Shown here in pieces: positions 11,163-23,466 of a stretch of 64,000 bases of DNA (within the stretch, counting starts at the first letter, position 1; each line of letters starts with the position of its first letter). The DNA comes from Symsagittifera roscoffensis. Lineage: Eukaryota > Xenacoelomorpha > Acoela > Convolutidae. A program made the position numbers and the translations under genes. The notes under the pieces were generated by a model. The model was not told the origin of the DNA and did not search any database. It was given only the letters and a program-made list of their open reading frames with translations. The stretch is from assembly GCF_963678635.1 (NCBI RefSeq), contig NC_087069.1, forward strand, positions 45,739,448-45,803,447, given 5' to 3'.

Positions 11163-11963
11163 TTCTCATCATTGAAATTTACGAAGAACTTTGTATTCGG
11201 GCGTGTTTTAGTTTTTTTCCACGCAAAATCAGGTACCACAAATAATCATTGTAATGGGTCCAGTGATATATCACATTGAACCTTTTCAGTCGTGATCTGA
11301 ATGACAATAATAAATTATCAAGAATTTGTCCCAGTGTCGATAAAAACTGGTTTAAAATTTTTGAGCTAAGTATAATTTCGAGCGAGTAACGCTATCGAGT
11401 AACGCTGGTTTTATGAAAAAAATGAACACGCTCGTTTTATAATTTCGTTATACGCTATATTTTTATACGTTCAGGATTAAAAAAATGATTTTACTTTCAA
11501 CTTTTTGGATGTTTCATTTAGCGCTTGTTTGGCAAAAAAGTTCTAAAATTTTAAAATAAGGGTGCAAAAAAAAATTAAAATTTTATTTTTTTTTGTTTGT
11601 ATTTCAGTTTTTGATGACAAATATGTCAACCATGCTTAATTCACTAATTTTTTACGCGATCGTATAATTCTTGAATCACACCGCCCACTAAAAACGAAAC
11701 AAATTTGAAGAAAAGTAGAAAAAAAAGTTTTTCAATGAATACGGTTGTAACAATCTGCGCTACTTGCACTGCAACCGGCTGTCCTTGTTTTCTCCTAAGT
11801 TTGGCTCAGTTACCTCCAAAATTTTTCTCATACGCTCGCAGCAAAGACTTCCAGGGCTGATAATTTTTCTACAAAATGACTGCTGCAAGTTTGATTAATT
11901 ATTTTTTCAGTGGCTTATGATTTTATTCTTTATAGCTCCGAGAAAGAATTCCTATAATTTCAG

Positions 11964-12319
11964 AAACTAGGGAATCCGCATTCATCGAGGCAATGCAAGT
12001 GGCTGCCGTCGCATCACTTGTTCACGAGAAATGCACCAACGGAGACATCAAATCATGTGGTTGCAACGCCATGCGTCCGGATTCCGACGTCGACAGAACT
12101 TCTGGAGGTTCCAATGATGCGGAGAGAAATGACATAATTTCAATCAGTCGGATTCCCTCTCAGTTCCTGAAATCAACAGCACCTGAAGATTGCGAGGATA
12201 GTTTCAAAGTAGCCCAGAGATTTGCCCGGCAGATGTTCGAGAGACCTCTGGAGTCATTGTCAAGTGAGGACCCGCTGGCTAAGTCAATCACACTGCACAA
12301 TTTCAAAGCCGGTCGAATG
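11964..12319 (+). CDS. Wnt-like gene, central exon
   Basis: Acceptor ATAATTTCAG; donor ATG|GTAAGT (phase 0). It begins TRESAFIEAMQVAAVASLVH and continues to KSCGCN, the diagnostic Wnt block (TRE-x-AF ... A-x-A ... C-x-x-G-x-x-x-x-C-x-C). It ends with the region corresponding to GC-x-D-N ... F-x-D-x-R-E and LHN-x-x-AGR, here EDCEDSFKVAQRFARQMF and LHNFKAGRM. A Ser/Asp-rich insertion separates the two blocks. Family assignment is firm; the orthology group cannot be decided by eye. Confidence 0.92.
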
Positions 12320-12895
12320 GTAAGTGAACTTAAGTTTGTTTGTTATAGTTTTAATAGCTGAAAAATTATGAAGAGCAGATTATGACTTATGTGAGTTGTT
12401 GTAGATAGTTTTTTTTAAAGTTTAGTTTCTTATTTTGATTTAATTTTTTTTTAAATTACTATTTTTGTACTTTTTGGTGGTTGCTTTCTTTTTTTGCGCA
12501 ATGTTTGGTCCGAATGGCTAATTTTTTTATTGCTGATTCATTATGTTTTGTTCATTTTTCATTAACATCACTTTTCACTGCTGTGCAATTTTTTCTTTAG
12601 AAAGTATTCTTCTTTCTACCGTTGTTCCGATTTTCCTTGAAAAATTTCTTCTTTTTCTACTGTCTTTGACGTCCATTATGAGTCCAAACTGTGCATTCTG
12701 TGCATTGTAAGCGGATTCCGCAACAGGCCAAAATCAGATTTGTCGCGGAATCCGCAACATTGCTACTTTTCTTTGATCTTCTGTGCTGTTTTGGATTCCA
12801 CAAACTGTCTCTGGAATCCAGAAACATACAGACACAAAATTGTGGTCCTATCCAGTGCAATGTTTGGCCTCGTGATGTCTTTATCTTTGTTGCAG

Positions 12896-13045
12896 GCACT
12901 GAAGAGTGGGGGTGGGGGGAGTGAGAAGCGGTGTCGCTGCGTGGGTCCCAGTGGCTCCTGTGTCACCACCGTCTGCTGGACTCCAATTAGATCCCTCTCC
13001 CAAACAGCACTCCACTTGAGGAGTCTCTACCACAGAGCTGTACAG
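12896..13045 (+). CDS. Wnt-like gene, acylation-site exon
   Basis: Acceptor TTTGTTGCAG; donor CAG|GTAATA (phase 0). It encodes CRCVGPSGSCVTTVCW, the Wnt CKCHG-x-SGSC-x-x-(K/R)-TCW motif. The Ser at 12956-12958 is the residue palmitoleoylated by Porcupine in Wnts. Odd points: the conserved His of CHG is Val, and (K/R)T before CW is TV. A Gly-rich stretch (SGGGGS) precedes the motif. Confidence 0.92.
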
Positions 13046-13116
13046 GTAATACCCATGTAATACCCATGTAATTACTATCTAATAACTATGTAATAACTAT
13101 GTAATATTATTAAAGT

Positions 13117-13230
13117 AAAAGTAAAATGTAAGAATAAAACATAGTTATATTGTGAAAAAAAAACAGCCAGTATAACAATTACTAAGTAATACTAAAATGT
13201 GAGAATAAAACATAGTTATATTGTAAAATA
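13117..13230. repeat. two-copy intronic repeat
   Basis: AGAATAAAACATAGTTATAT with its flanks occurs at about 13131 and 13202. Confidence 0.7.
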
Positions 13231-13779
13231 GTGTATAAACTTACCAGATACTTGGATGTGAGATAGCTATTCTGTTTCAGGTATTTCAGGTTACGTTTTC
13301 ATTTCTGATCGGACAATTTATGAAGTTGGGAAGGAACTACGACCTAGGTTGAAAAAAGGCTTGTAGGGCGCTTGGCGTGATATCGCATTGTGGCCCCTGT
13401 TAGTTGCGAATAGCGTTTAAAAAGCGTTTGAAATAGGTTTTATCAGCTTTTTTCTATTCAGAAGAAGTGCATCTATCCAGGAGTAGACAAAACTGAATCG
13501 TGCTCAGATTGAATTGCCAGTTTGAGTTTTTAATTAAGCATCACAGAAAAGGATCCCGCACAGAGCGCCCACGGATTTTTATCGATTATAATGGATTCCC
13601 GAGAGACAAAAATAATCAGGGATTCGACCCCTTAACGACCCAAAGTGTCTTCCCTTTGAACTATTTTCAGATATCCAACTTTGGCTGACAGATTCTAAAA
13701 TTATTTCTAAGGGCGCCAATATATACTCATTTTAAGAGTGGAGCGCCCAATTTGGTCGAAAAAAAAACTTTTGATAATC

Positions 13780-14171
13780 CACCCCCCCCCCTTCCCCCGA
13801 GAAAACCCTAGATCCGCCCCTGATCCATCAGACAACCAATTTAGTCGAAAAAAAACTTTTGAAAATCCGCCCCCCCCCCCCCACCCCGAGAAAACCCTAG
13901 ATCCGCCCCTGATCCATCAGACAACCAATTTAGTCGAAAAAAAACTTTTGAAAATCCGCCCCCCCCCACTCCCGAGAAAACCCTAGATCCGCCCCTGATC
14001 CATCAGACAACCAATTTAGTCGAAAAAAAACTTTTGAAAATCCGCCCCCCCCCACCCCGAGAAAACCCTAGATCCGCCCCTGATCCATCAGACAACCAAT
14101 TTAGTCGAAAAAAAACTTTTGAAAATCCGCCCCCCCCCCCCGAGAAAACCCTAGATCCGCCCCTGATCCAT
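13780..14171. repeat. 85-90-bp tandem array derived from a MITE end
   Basis: Five copies of a unit containing GAGAAAACCCTAGATCCGCC and CCTGATCCATCAGACAACC, then TTAGTCGA, A8, and a C-run of variable length. The unit contains the right terminus (CCTAGATCCGCCCCTG) of the MITE family found whole at 16274-16718, so a MITE end plus flank has been amplified in tandem. Confidence 0.9.
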
Positions 14172-14517
14172 AATATTCCATTGTCCTTAACAGATGTTAG
14201 ATTCAGACCACGAAATTGATTTAATTGCCATTATAATCGATTATAATTGATTATGTTTAGCACTGAAATTGATTATTTTTGCCAAAAAAATCCATCATAA
14301 TCGATTATTTTTGATTTAAAAATCCATTGTAATCCATTATAACTGATTATAATCCATTTTGTAATTGGAACTAAATTAGTTTATTTTTGCAGGAATTTTG
14401 TCAAATATATGCAATGTGTTTAACTAAATCCATGGCTCAACGTCACTCCCTCAAAAAAAATTTTATCTCCCCCCAACTAAAGAGGGGCGGGGGGCGGTAA
14501 ACTGGGGATGTCAATCA

Positions 14518-14795
14518 TTAACATCCTCCCCCAAAGTCTACCAATAAAGGGGGGGGGGGGTGCTGGGATAAAAGTAGACTAGGGGTAGGGGTGAAAGTAA
14601 ACTGGGGGTGTTGTAAAATAAACTGGGCAGGGAGGGGTGGGGGTAAAAGTAATGGGGGGACTAAACTGGGGGGTGGGTAAAAGTAAACTGGGGGTGTAAA
14701 AGAGTAAACAATGGGGGAGGGGATATTAAAAAAAACTGGTGGGGAGGGGGGAGTAAGCCGAGGGGGAGAGTAAAGAGAGTAAAATAAACTGGGGG
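14518..14795. repeat. G-rich TAAACTGGGGG array
   Basis: Irregular repeats of (T)AAACTGGGGG(T) and runs of G on the plus strand; a shorter related array lies at 20425-20535. Many G-tracts of four or more could form G-quadruplexes. The Pro-rich minus-strand frame across it is a by-product. Confidence 0.8.
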
Positions 14796-16273
14796 ACAAA
14801 AAAGATTATATTAAACATAAAAATATATAACTTTTAATATGAAATGTAAATTTTTTTGAAACGTATTACGTAGTAAGTGCAGTACACAAGAAATGAGATA
14901 AATTTGAAAAAAAATTGTAAATTTCTGAAATAACTTCTCGAAACGATCAATTATATTTGATTATAATCGATTTTAATGGATTATATTGGCATTAAAAATA
15001 TAAGGATCATAATCCATTTTTAATGGATATAATCGATTGTTTTATAATTTTATAGACACTGGAAATATTATGACAAACTAATCCATTATGATCCATGGGC
15101 GCTCGGTGCGGGATCCTCAAAATCATTTGAACACTTGCCCTAATCTGTGGGTCTATCAGTCCTTCTTGCTGAAAACTACTACATTTTGGTTGAAAACAAC
15201 TAAAACAAGGATAGCCTGTTACTGTGCAAGTAGCACAGAATGGTCCGACCGTAGTCAACAAAATACAAAAAAAAGTTTTTTTTTCAAGTTAGTGTCGTTT
15301 TTTGTGCGTGGTGCGAGTATGAGAATTGAACAAAAACCAACTTTACTTACTCGAGAGTTAATTTGGCGCTTAAAAAACTCAATACTGCAACACTTTTCTC
15401 AATACTGCAACCACCTTTTTTTTGATACTGAACTATTGATATGTCCTTTCTCAACAAAACTAATTGAAGTTAGATTCTGGACTAGCAGTAAATGTTAACA
15501 TCAGAAAAACAAAATCAGAAAAGACAATCTGAGTAAACTGAAAACCAAAAGTATTGCATGAAATTGCAGCACTGTATGTGTGGTAGTCATTAAAATAATC
15601 AGCAATCGAAAACTGTTTTTTTGCTCGTCCTTGAAGCGGAAGATCAGTTACGGAAAAAATGGACGTTTCGCTGCAACAAGTTTGTTGAAAATGCCAATCC
15701 ATTTCTCCAAAAATTTGTTGAGTGAAATTTCATCTTGAAGATCATTTTTCGCACAGTTCCAAATAGTCATAGCAATTTTTGAAGCCACGCGTCGAGCACT
15801 TCGAGCTGGTTCAATGTATTGGTTCTGAAAAGAATCGCATTTTTGCTATAAGGGCTCTTTGCTATAATGGCTTTTGAAATAACCCAAAAATCTCAGATCC
15901 AACTATGCTCAATGGGTATATAAAACAATGGCTCATCTCAAATTAGATAAACTAGTTAATTTTGCATTCATTTTTTAGAGGCTCACTTGAGAAGAAAAAA
16001 TTACATGGTAAATTATGCAAGCTGCCTTTTTGTAGGTTTGAAAGGTTTAGTTGCACGTCTAGTTTTTACAGATAGTAGCGAGAACTGAATCAGTAAATCT
16101 TTTTCAGGCATCTAACTAGTTCAAGCGCGCGTAAGTTTGTTGAAAAATTCGGCCCGCTAATATTAAAATTTTCTGAAACGACTTGGCTAAAATTTCTTGC
16201 TTTGAAATGGGCTGAAGTGTTTTTGGCTGTAATATTTGAACATGTGTTGGCATATATTTGGAATACGAATATT

Positions 16274-16718
16274 CAGGGGCGGAATTAGGGGGGCGCGGGG
16301 TGGACGCTCCTTCTTTCAGGTATTCGACCCCCTGCCGACCCAAAGGGTCCCCCCTTTGTACTCTTTAGAGATATCCATATTTGGTGACGGACCCTAAAAT
16401 TTTTCAAAAGGCGCCTTTGGCGCCAATATATACTTACTTTGAGGGGGAAGCGCGCGCCAAAAAACGCAATTTTGTTGGTCAAAATTTTCTAAAAAGTGAC
16501 TAAAAACGCGTTTTTGGCCTGTTTTCAAGATTTAGCCTGCGGCGCAGAAAATTTGACCAAAACAGGGTCTTTTTAGTTTTATTCCAGTGGTATAGCTCGG
16601 AAAATCGATTCGGTGGATCGGTCGACCTAAAAAAAAAGGTCGAAAAAAATTTCGAACATTTTGAAAATCCGCCCCCCCCCCCCCCGTACCCCTCGAGAAA
16701 ATCCTAGATCCGCCCCTG
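16274..16718. mobile_element. hAT-like MITE, copy 1
   Basis: A 445-bp element with ends CAGGGGCGGAATTAGG and CCTAGATCCGCCCCTG (inverted repeats), flanked by CGAATATT (16266-16273) and CGTATATT (16719-16726), an 8-bp target duplication with one change. Shares internal blocks (TTCGACCCCCTGCCGACCCA, GGCGCCTTTGGCGCC, GGTCGACCT) with 62062-62513 in opposite orientation. The 8-bp duplication fits the hAT superfamily. No transposase is present. Confidence 0.85.
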
Positions 16719-17042
16719 CGTATATTATCCTCCCCAATCCTCTAAGTAAAAGGCTTTTATTCATAGACTTTATAAAACAAAAACAAATGAGCTAAATTAC
16801 TCTGAATAAAAAACCATCCCAAGCATATACGTTTCTCGAAAGTCGGAACAATCAGTGCTTCTTTTGGCTATTTTCACAAAAAGAAATTGTAAATTCATGA
16901 CTTTATCTTGTATTACTGGCTTATGATCGACTCTCATATTTTTCCCCGTTTTTTTCTTACCCTCGTTTTGCAACTCGGAGGGGGTAATGTTTACTGCATA
17001 CTATAACAGGAATTTTTGAATCGACTATTGTTTTTTTTTCAG

Positions 17043-17309
17043 GTTTCTGCATTGCCGAATGATCAGTCGCCACAATCGGAATTGCGAGTGGATTTCGTGC
17101 CTGAACTAATTCCCACGAGTGAATCCGAACTGAAATCAAACCAACTCGTGTTCAAGACCGACTCCGTCTTCTCTTGTTTGAACCCGGACGCCCTCTGCAA
17201 ACCCCCTGGGGTCAAAAGGTCAAAGGAGTACCCAAAAGGACTGAAAAGATGTAAAAAGTGCTGCACTGGAACTTACACAACTAGCGATAACAAAATTGTA
17301 TGCGCATAA
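17043..17309 (+). CDS. Wnt-like gene, C-terminal exon
   Basis: Acceptor TTTTTTTTTCAG ends at 17042; it enters in phase 0 and stops with TAA at 17307-17309. The final 60 residues (LVFKTDSVFSCLNPDALC ... CKKCCTGTYTT ... VCA) align with the start of the Wnt C-terminal cysteine knot (LVYLE-x-SPDYC ... CCGRGY-x-T), but the closing C-x-C-x-F-x-WCC-x-V-x-C module is missing. Either the protein is truncated, or GTATGC at 17298 is a donor to a further exon I could not find. Roughly 16 Cys are visible against the usual 22-24. Confidence 0.75.
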   Translation, partial: VSALPNDQSPQSELRVDFVPELIPTSESELKSNQLVFKTDSVFSCLNPDALCKPPGVKRSKEYPKGLKRCKKCCTGTYTTSDNKIVCA

Positions 17310-17448
17310 AAGAGTTCAATGACCTGAAAGCTCAATTCTTCCAAAGGTCAAACAAAATTAAAATTAAAAGATTGAAAAAGTCGAGAGATCAACGGAACAT
17401 AAAATATTGAACAAGCCGAGAAGTCAACAAAATTTGTTTATCTGAAGA

Positions 17449-17454
17449 AATAAA
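17449..17454 (+). terminator. candidate polyadenylation signal of the Wnt gene
   Basis: AATAAA 140 nt after the stop codon, on the coding strand. Confidence 0.4.
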
Positions 17455-19578
17455 CGCCAGAAGTCAGTTTTTATTCATCACATGGAACTGTAATAAGTTC
17501 ATTTGGAAATTCGATACGCAAGAACATATCCCAGATTTAAAAAAAAAGAAATGTAAGAGTTATATAAGTTCAATTGGGCTGTGAACAACCGTGATTTCAT
17601 TGTACAATATTTTTCTTACCCTTTGTGATAATTGACTTCCGATTTTGTATGTTGTTTTCTGTCCAGGCATAATCTTTAATTTAAAATATCTCGTGCATTG
17701 AGTGCGCGAAATTGTTTTTTTCTTTTTCTTCTAAATGATCGGTTTTAAGCAACACATTTAGATTATGATTCAGTGTAGCTCAAAATTTTATTTGGCGTAG
17801 AACTGATGACACCAGGCAAAACAAAACTGCTTTTTGTAAAAAAAAGTAATTTAAAATAAAAGTTGCATACAATAAAATCATTATAAAGTTGTCAAACAGT
17901 CAAGTTTTAAGAAAAAAATTGAGCTATGATACTTGGTGAGTGGCTTCGACCAGACATGCAGCATTCCCTCGTTATTCTTACAGTTATTTGTTAAAAATAA
18001 TCCCTTAGGCTAACTGGACTGGCTCTTTGAAAAAGAGGGAAATTACTTGTACGACGTAGATTAAAAAAAAGACTTGCATTAGATCCAGTCTTCAAAGAAA
18101 AACTTCAAACATGGGCTTTTTTGCAGCCAAAAGAAGAACTGTGCTTGGAAAAATTAGTCAAAACCATGAATTCAAAGATGCTTCTAAAATCGGTTTTCGA
18201 CTTCTACTTTATAACTGTACATTTAAGATAAAAATGTAAAGCTTTGGATATAAGCTTGACACACTTTATTCAATCTTGGCAGTTTTAATGAATAAGACCA
18301 GGAGCACACCATTTTGCACAGGAAAATAACAAGTGTTTCATTAGAAGTGAGTTTTGAGGTGTTTTTGAGCCTTGTTGAGTGCATTATATGAGTTGTGCAC
18401 AATACTCCCTTCTCATTTATTATTTTCCGATAAAATGGACCACCTGTTTGTGACGCTATCTTTTTCAGCTTGACACTGATGCTGATTGTACTCTTAAATT
18501 CCTGGTTTACAACTGATAATTTTTTGAAAATTTTTATTTAATGGTGATATGATCTGTAAACTGATCAGATAATACACAAATTTTCATTGCTCAATTAGGA
18601 AACATAATTGGTCATTATTTTCTATTTTATAGTTTTAAAGCTTAATAAAATATATTTAAAAAGTTTGAAGCGGAATAAAGTGCAGGTCTCAATCCAGTCT
18701 CGAATTTGATCAAAATTTCGGAAACTACTCGACGAGTATTCTTGTTTTTTTTCTTAAACCTTTATTTAAATGAAATTGATCGCTGCAGAAGATCTTATCT
18801 ATTCAATTAAATCTGCAGCAGATGGACAGATGCACCAATATATTGTTTCAAAACTGCAGCGAGATATGTTTTAGCACTGTATATTATTGAAAACTCTTTC
18901 TAAAAACCAACTGTTTTAAAACTAACTGCCATGAATGTACTAACGGTACTTTTTCCGCAAAATTTATTGGCGAGACAAACACGAATTTTGAGAATTTACA
19001 AGCTTTATGGTAATCTTTTCTGCGAAGTAAAGTAATTTATACTAGGGTGGTCATAAAAACAATGCATATTTTTGACTAAAAAAGTTAAATACCTTTTCTC
19101 ATTAATCAAATTGCTAAACTTTTTTGTGAAATACGATGTCTCAGATCCTTATCTGAAAATACGCCAAAAATTTATCAAGCGTTACAATTTGAATGGAAGT
19201 TTTGATTTTCTAAGTGGACAAACAAAAGAAAAAATTCAGTTTGTTTGATACTGTATTTTTTGCTTAACCAATGCGTTTTTTGATTTCTGTATAAACAGAT
19301 GAAGCAGATTGAAGCACAATCTGCCATCCTTTTTTCCTGTTTCCTTAAAATTATTATAAAAATTAGACAAAGAAGAACAACCTATTTACACTTTTCAATT
19401 ACTCGCTAATTTGACTAAAAGAACTATTTATTTATTAACTTTTCAGTTATTAGAACTAGCCTTTCCAATTTCGGAAATAAAAAAAAATTTTTTTTTCTAT
19501 TTGGTAGCATGCGCTTAAAACTGTTAAAAGAAACAAACCACAATTTTTAACCTCTGAAATTTTATAGAAGATTTTTAC
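17455..19578. other. no gene seen
   Basis: About 2.1 kb of AT-rich DNA with no exon-like frame on either strand. Some of it could still be 3' UTR or intron of the Wnt gene. Confidence 0.5.
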
Positions 19579-19580
19579 TA

Positions 19581-21068
19581 CCCGCACCGAAGTTTCTCGG
19601 AAAAAAATAGATTATATTGAGAAAATAATGCCGAAAATATTGCCATTATAATCGATTATGTGTAACCAATTTAAGCAACATTTTCTATTATAATAGAAAG
19701 AAAATAGATTATTTTCATTAAGAATATATTGCCTAGTAATTCCACTGAAATGTATTTTTATCTCCACATAATTTTTTTTGCCCTGAAATTGCCATGAAAT
19801 CGTAATAAAATTGATTGTTTTTGCCATAAAATTGCAATAAAGTCTATTGTTTTTGCCATAAAACCGCAACAAAAACTATTGCTATCGCATAAAATTGCAA
19901 TAAAATCGATTATGTTGTCAAAAAAATTTGATTAAATTGTCAGAAAAATTGATTTCTGGACGAACTGCAAAAATATAAACTTGAAGTCAAAATTTAGGTC
20001 GATTTGGAGGGATGTCAACTGGGTAAATTCTAAAGTCATATTTTGGCAACATTTTTATGCTCTTTAAAACTTTCACCTTCGGCCTGAATCGCCGTCGGCC
20101 TATTGTTTTCTAGACCCGTTTTATCGACATGTTGTTACGGTCCTGTAATCTCATGACGACATTCGTTATATTTCTGAGAAATAGCCTAGAATTTTATGAC
20201 CTACAGTTCTTTATTTATATTTCTGAGAAATAGCCTACAATTTTACGACCTACAGTACGGTGGTGGTCTTACCAGCTGTCGTCATATTTTCCGTAGCTTT
20301 GAATTGAATACTGAAATTCGAGCTCTGAATTGAATACTGTTATTTTCTCGCAACCGTAAAGTATATTATAGATTATATTGAGAAAATGTTGCCGAAAATG
20401 TTGCCATTATAATCGATAAATAAACCCCGGGGGGTGGGGTAAAGTAGTAAACTGGGCGAGGGTAAATAGTGAGAGGGGCGGCGTAAACTGGGGGGGGGGG
20501 GCTGGTTAAACTGGGGGGGGGGGGCTGGTTAAACAGTAAAATGAAGTATTAAACTGCGACGAATTTAAAAACAGAGACCAAAAAGTACAGAATTTTTGTT
20601 CTGAAATGTAACATTTTATGAAACGTAATACGTATCAAATGCACTAAACGGGAAATAAGATAACTTTGAATAAATTGTAAATTTCATGAATAACCCCTCG
20701 AAAAAATCCATTATAATCGATTAAAATCGATTATAATGGATTATATTGACAAAAAAATATTAGGATTATAATCCAATTTTAATGGATTATAATCGATTAT
20801 TTTGTCATTTTATTGCGGACCATATTATGACAATATAATCGGTTATGATCCATGGGCGCTCGCTGCGGAAATCTATTATAATCTATTATAATTCCAATAT
20901 AATCGACATAAAAATGAAGTTTTTTAATGGATTTTTTTCTCCATATAATCGATTATTCTACTCTGCGACCACAAAATCGCCAGATAATTGATTATTAAAA
21001 GAATAGTTTTTTGTTCGACCACAAAATCACCAGATAATAGATAATAATCGGAGAAACTTCGGTGCGGG
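19581..21068. mobile_element. 1.49-kb TIR element with TA target duplication
   Basis: Perfect 18-bp terminal inverted repeats CCCGCACCGAAGTTTCTC (19581-19598) and its reverse complement (21051-21068), each flanked by TA (19579-19580, 21069-21070). Inside are AT palindromes, a 52-bp tandem duplication (about 20170-20262), a G-rich array (20425-20535) and a 260-bp block related to the right end of 13551-15116. No transposase. Perfect TIRs plus a TA duplication fit a non-autonomous Tc1/mariner-type element. Confidence 0.85.
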
Positions 21069-21070
21069 TA

Positions 21071-23466
21071 GCCATATACAACAGCTTACATTTTTGTTCT
21101 GCGTGGTCTTATTAGTTCCATACAAACCGCTTTGCCCTATACGAGCAGTCTGTTTGGCGTACCAGTCTATAAATTTGTTATAACCCAGTCTATAACTCTG
21201 GCGCAAATCCGTTTGATGCTGTTTTTTTGCTACCAAGACAAACTCAACTAAAAAAGTTTGCCATTCAAAAGGAGAAAACTATTTCTATTTAAATATCATA
21301 AACTTAGCTCTCTTGTTTAAAAACCGTACTAACTCATTTTACTTGATGTCGCTCCACCCGTTATTTCACTTTATATTTGCTCTTCGCTATCAAATCAACT
21401 TCAAATGGCTCAAAATATCAAAACCAAAAAAATTTAAGTGTTTGGTTTTGTTTTATCTGAAAAAAAATTATTAGTTGCAGCAAGAGTGCAGAAAATCTGA
21501 AGGTATGTGGTTGCGTTTAATTTCAATTTTGGTGATAAAGTTTTTCATTGATTAGATTTCTCGGGAAAGAAACGTATTTTCAAGAAACTTGGAACATTTC
21601 AAGACAGTTTCTTCAGTTGCAAGTTTTAACCAAACTATTATAAAGTTGCCTCAATTGACTGGGCTCAACTAAAAAAAGGTTAAAAATTAAAAGTTAATTA
21701 GCTTAAATAGCTTTGTACTTTTTAAAACAAAACTAAAGATCACATGTACTTTTTTCAAGTCCCAGTCGCCACTCGAAAACGATTTGATCATTACTCATTT
21801 TGTGCTGTTTCGGGTGTTTCTTCCTACGCACAAAGTCAAGAGTTTTTTTTATCGTGTAGAAAAAAAAACAAAAATATACGCCAGCCCTCTTTGTTAGTTT
21901 TTTCTTTCAAAATAATTGTAGACAGAAATTTCTCTGAGAGCAGTTAAATATTTAGCTTTTTTCTAGTCAGATGCAAATGTTTCATGTTCAAAGAGTTGGA
22001 ATTTTTTTGATGAGTCTGCCCAATAAACGGAGAAATATATACACCAGGATCTAAAGATATAGCTTCAAAAAATTGTTGGCTACAACTTAAAAATGAGGGG
22101 AGAGCAGTAGAAAAGCCCCAAACCCGTACCGAACAAAAAAAACCTTTGGATAGAAGTTTTGTAATGTTAACCAAATCTAGTAATTTGAGTTTTATTTTGA
22201 ATCCACCAAGACATGATTTTCGGCTAAAATAAGCCTAGAAACCAGATAAAAAACGAAGTATTCTAAAAAAATCCATGGCTTACTTATCCTTTTTTGGATA
22301 CGGAATTTTCAAACATTCTATGGGCCCAATATTGCGTTAAAAGAGCATTGGCTGAGAGTTTAATCATTTTTTGAAAACTAATAACAATTTATATCACATT
22401 AAACTTGCAACTATTCATGTTTCGGAAAAAAATAGCATCTCTTTACAAATTCGTCCAAAGTAACTGAACTTAAAAGAAAAGCAGACTATAAGAAGCCTTT
22501 AGTTGCGTTCATAAAATTGTCAATTAGCAGCAAAAAAACTTTAGCTTGTGAGTGAGACAATTAATTGAGAGGGTTCTGAAGAGACACAAAATTGCTTTTA
22601 ACACATTAATTTGCTTTTTTGCCTTTTTCTCTGAAATGTTTTGTTTTTATTTGGTAAGAAAACATCTGGCACACACGTGTATACAATTCACGTAAGAACG
22701 GAATAAATAAACATGAATGTAAAGTGAACAGCGCCAAACATGTAGTACGCTCAACTGTTCTGTAACGATAGTTTCGTGCGTTTTATAGGCAATTGCAACT
22801 CAAAAATGTCGACATAGTTTGCACATAATTATTTTCTTTGAAACCTTTGCATGGTGGCTGAGAATTTTTTCACAATATCTATGCCTTACTTTATAACCTA
22901 CTGTTAAAAAATGCTCAATATTTCAAAAAACAGAATATGAATCTATGCAAAACTCTATTTGTCCAGAAAAGTTTTATTAATCGTATTTTTCTACTTAACG
23001 CAGCTTTAAGGAGTTTTTTATACGGCAAGTAAAAGCGTTTTTTGTTAGAACAGCAGACTTTGCTATATATAGCAGCAGTAGTTTTTGCGCCTTATATCTT
23101 CTCCTCTCACCTCGTTTGCCAATTTTTAATCACTCAATTTCATAAACACATGTTTTTTACCCTGTATAATAACGCAGATTTTTTTGGACAAAACCCTCTC
23201 TAAAAATTGCGTTTCCTTCTGTTGTAACACATTCATCTTTTATTGTTACCAGGTAATCAAGGGGGATTTTGCATGGTTAAAATCGTTTTTGAGCTAGGGA
23301 AACCACTGATTACTTTAGCCCTCCTCAATTGTTATCTTTATTACGTGTCTGCCTGATTATTGAGCTCCTGTTTTTTACCCAGATTAACTTTGGAGAACAG
23401 TTTTTCTCCTAGTGTGCTTGAGATTATTGTGCGTAATTGCATTGTTTTTATCCTGTCTAACGCAGC
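21071..23466. other. no gene; flank of the lipase gene
   Basis: AT-rich unique sequence. Near its right end is a palindromic TATA-like GCTATATATAGC (23062-23073), followed by a CT-rich stretch, and then CGCAGC directly before the lipase ATG. Confidence 0.5.
23062..23073 (+). promoter_or_regulatory. candidate TATA element upstream of the lipase gene
   Basis: GCTATATATAGC, about 400 bp upstream of the ATG at 23467. Position relative to a transcription start is unknown, so low confidence. Confidence 0.25.

Larger units (their letters stand above)
13551..15116. mobile_element. 1.57-kb compound TIR element in the Wnt intron
   Basis: Ends form a 26-bp inverted repeat with 24 matches (13551-13576 and 15091-15116), beginning GGATCCCGCACMGAGCGCCC. 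The interior holds ATAATCGATTATAAT-type palindromic AT repeats, a G-rich AAACTGGGGG array (14518-14795), a hAT-MITE-like segment (about 13615-13780) and an 85-90-bp tandem array (13780-14171). Its right ~270 bp is clearly related to 20600-20862 inside the TIR element at 19581. No coding capacity is seen. No clear target duplication was found. Confidence 0.75.

Noticed and set aside
13738-14219. ENPRSAPDPSDNQ repeat protein
   Set aside because: Translation of the 85-90-bp MITE-derived array with variable C-runs that change the frame.
14518-14799. Pro-rich protein on the minus strand
   Set aside because: Translation of a G-run array.
21027-21236. 69-codon minus-strand frame overlapping the TIR element end
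   Set aside because: Crosses the boundary of the element at 21068 and has no family or codon support.
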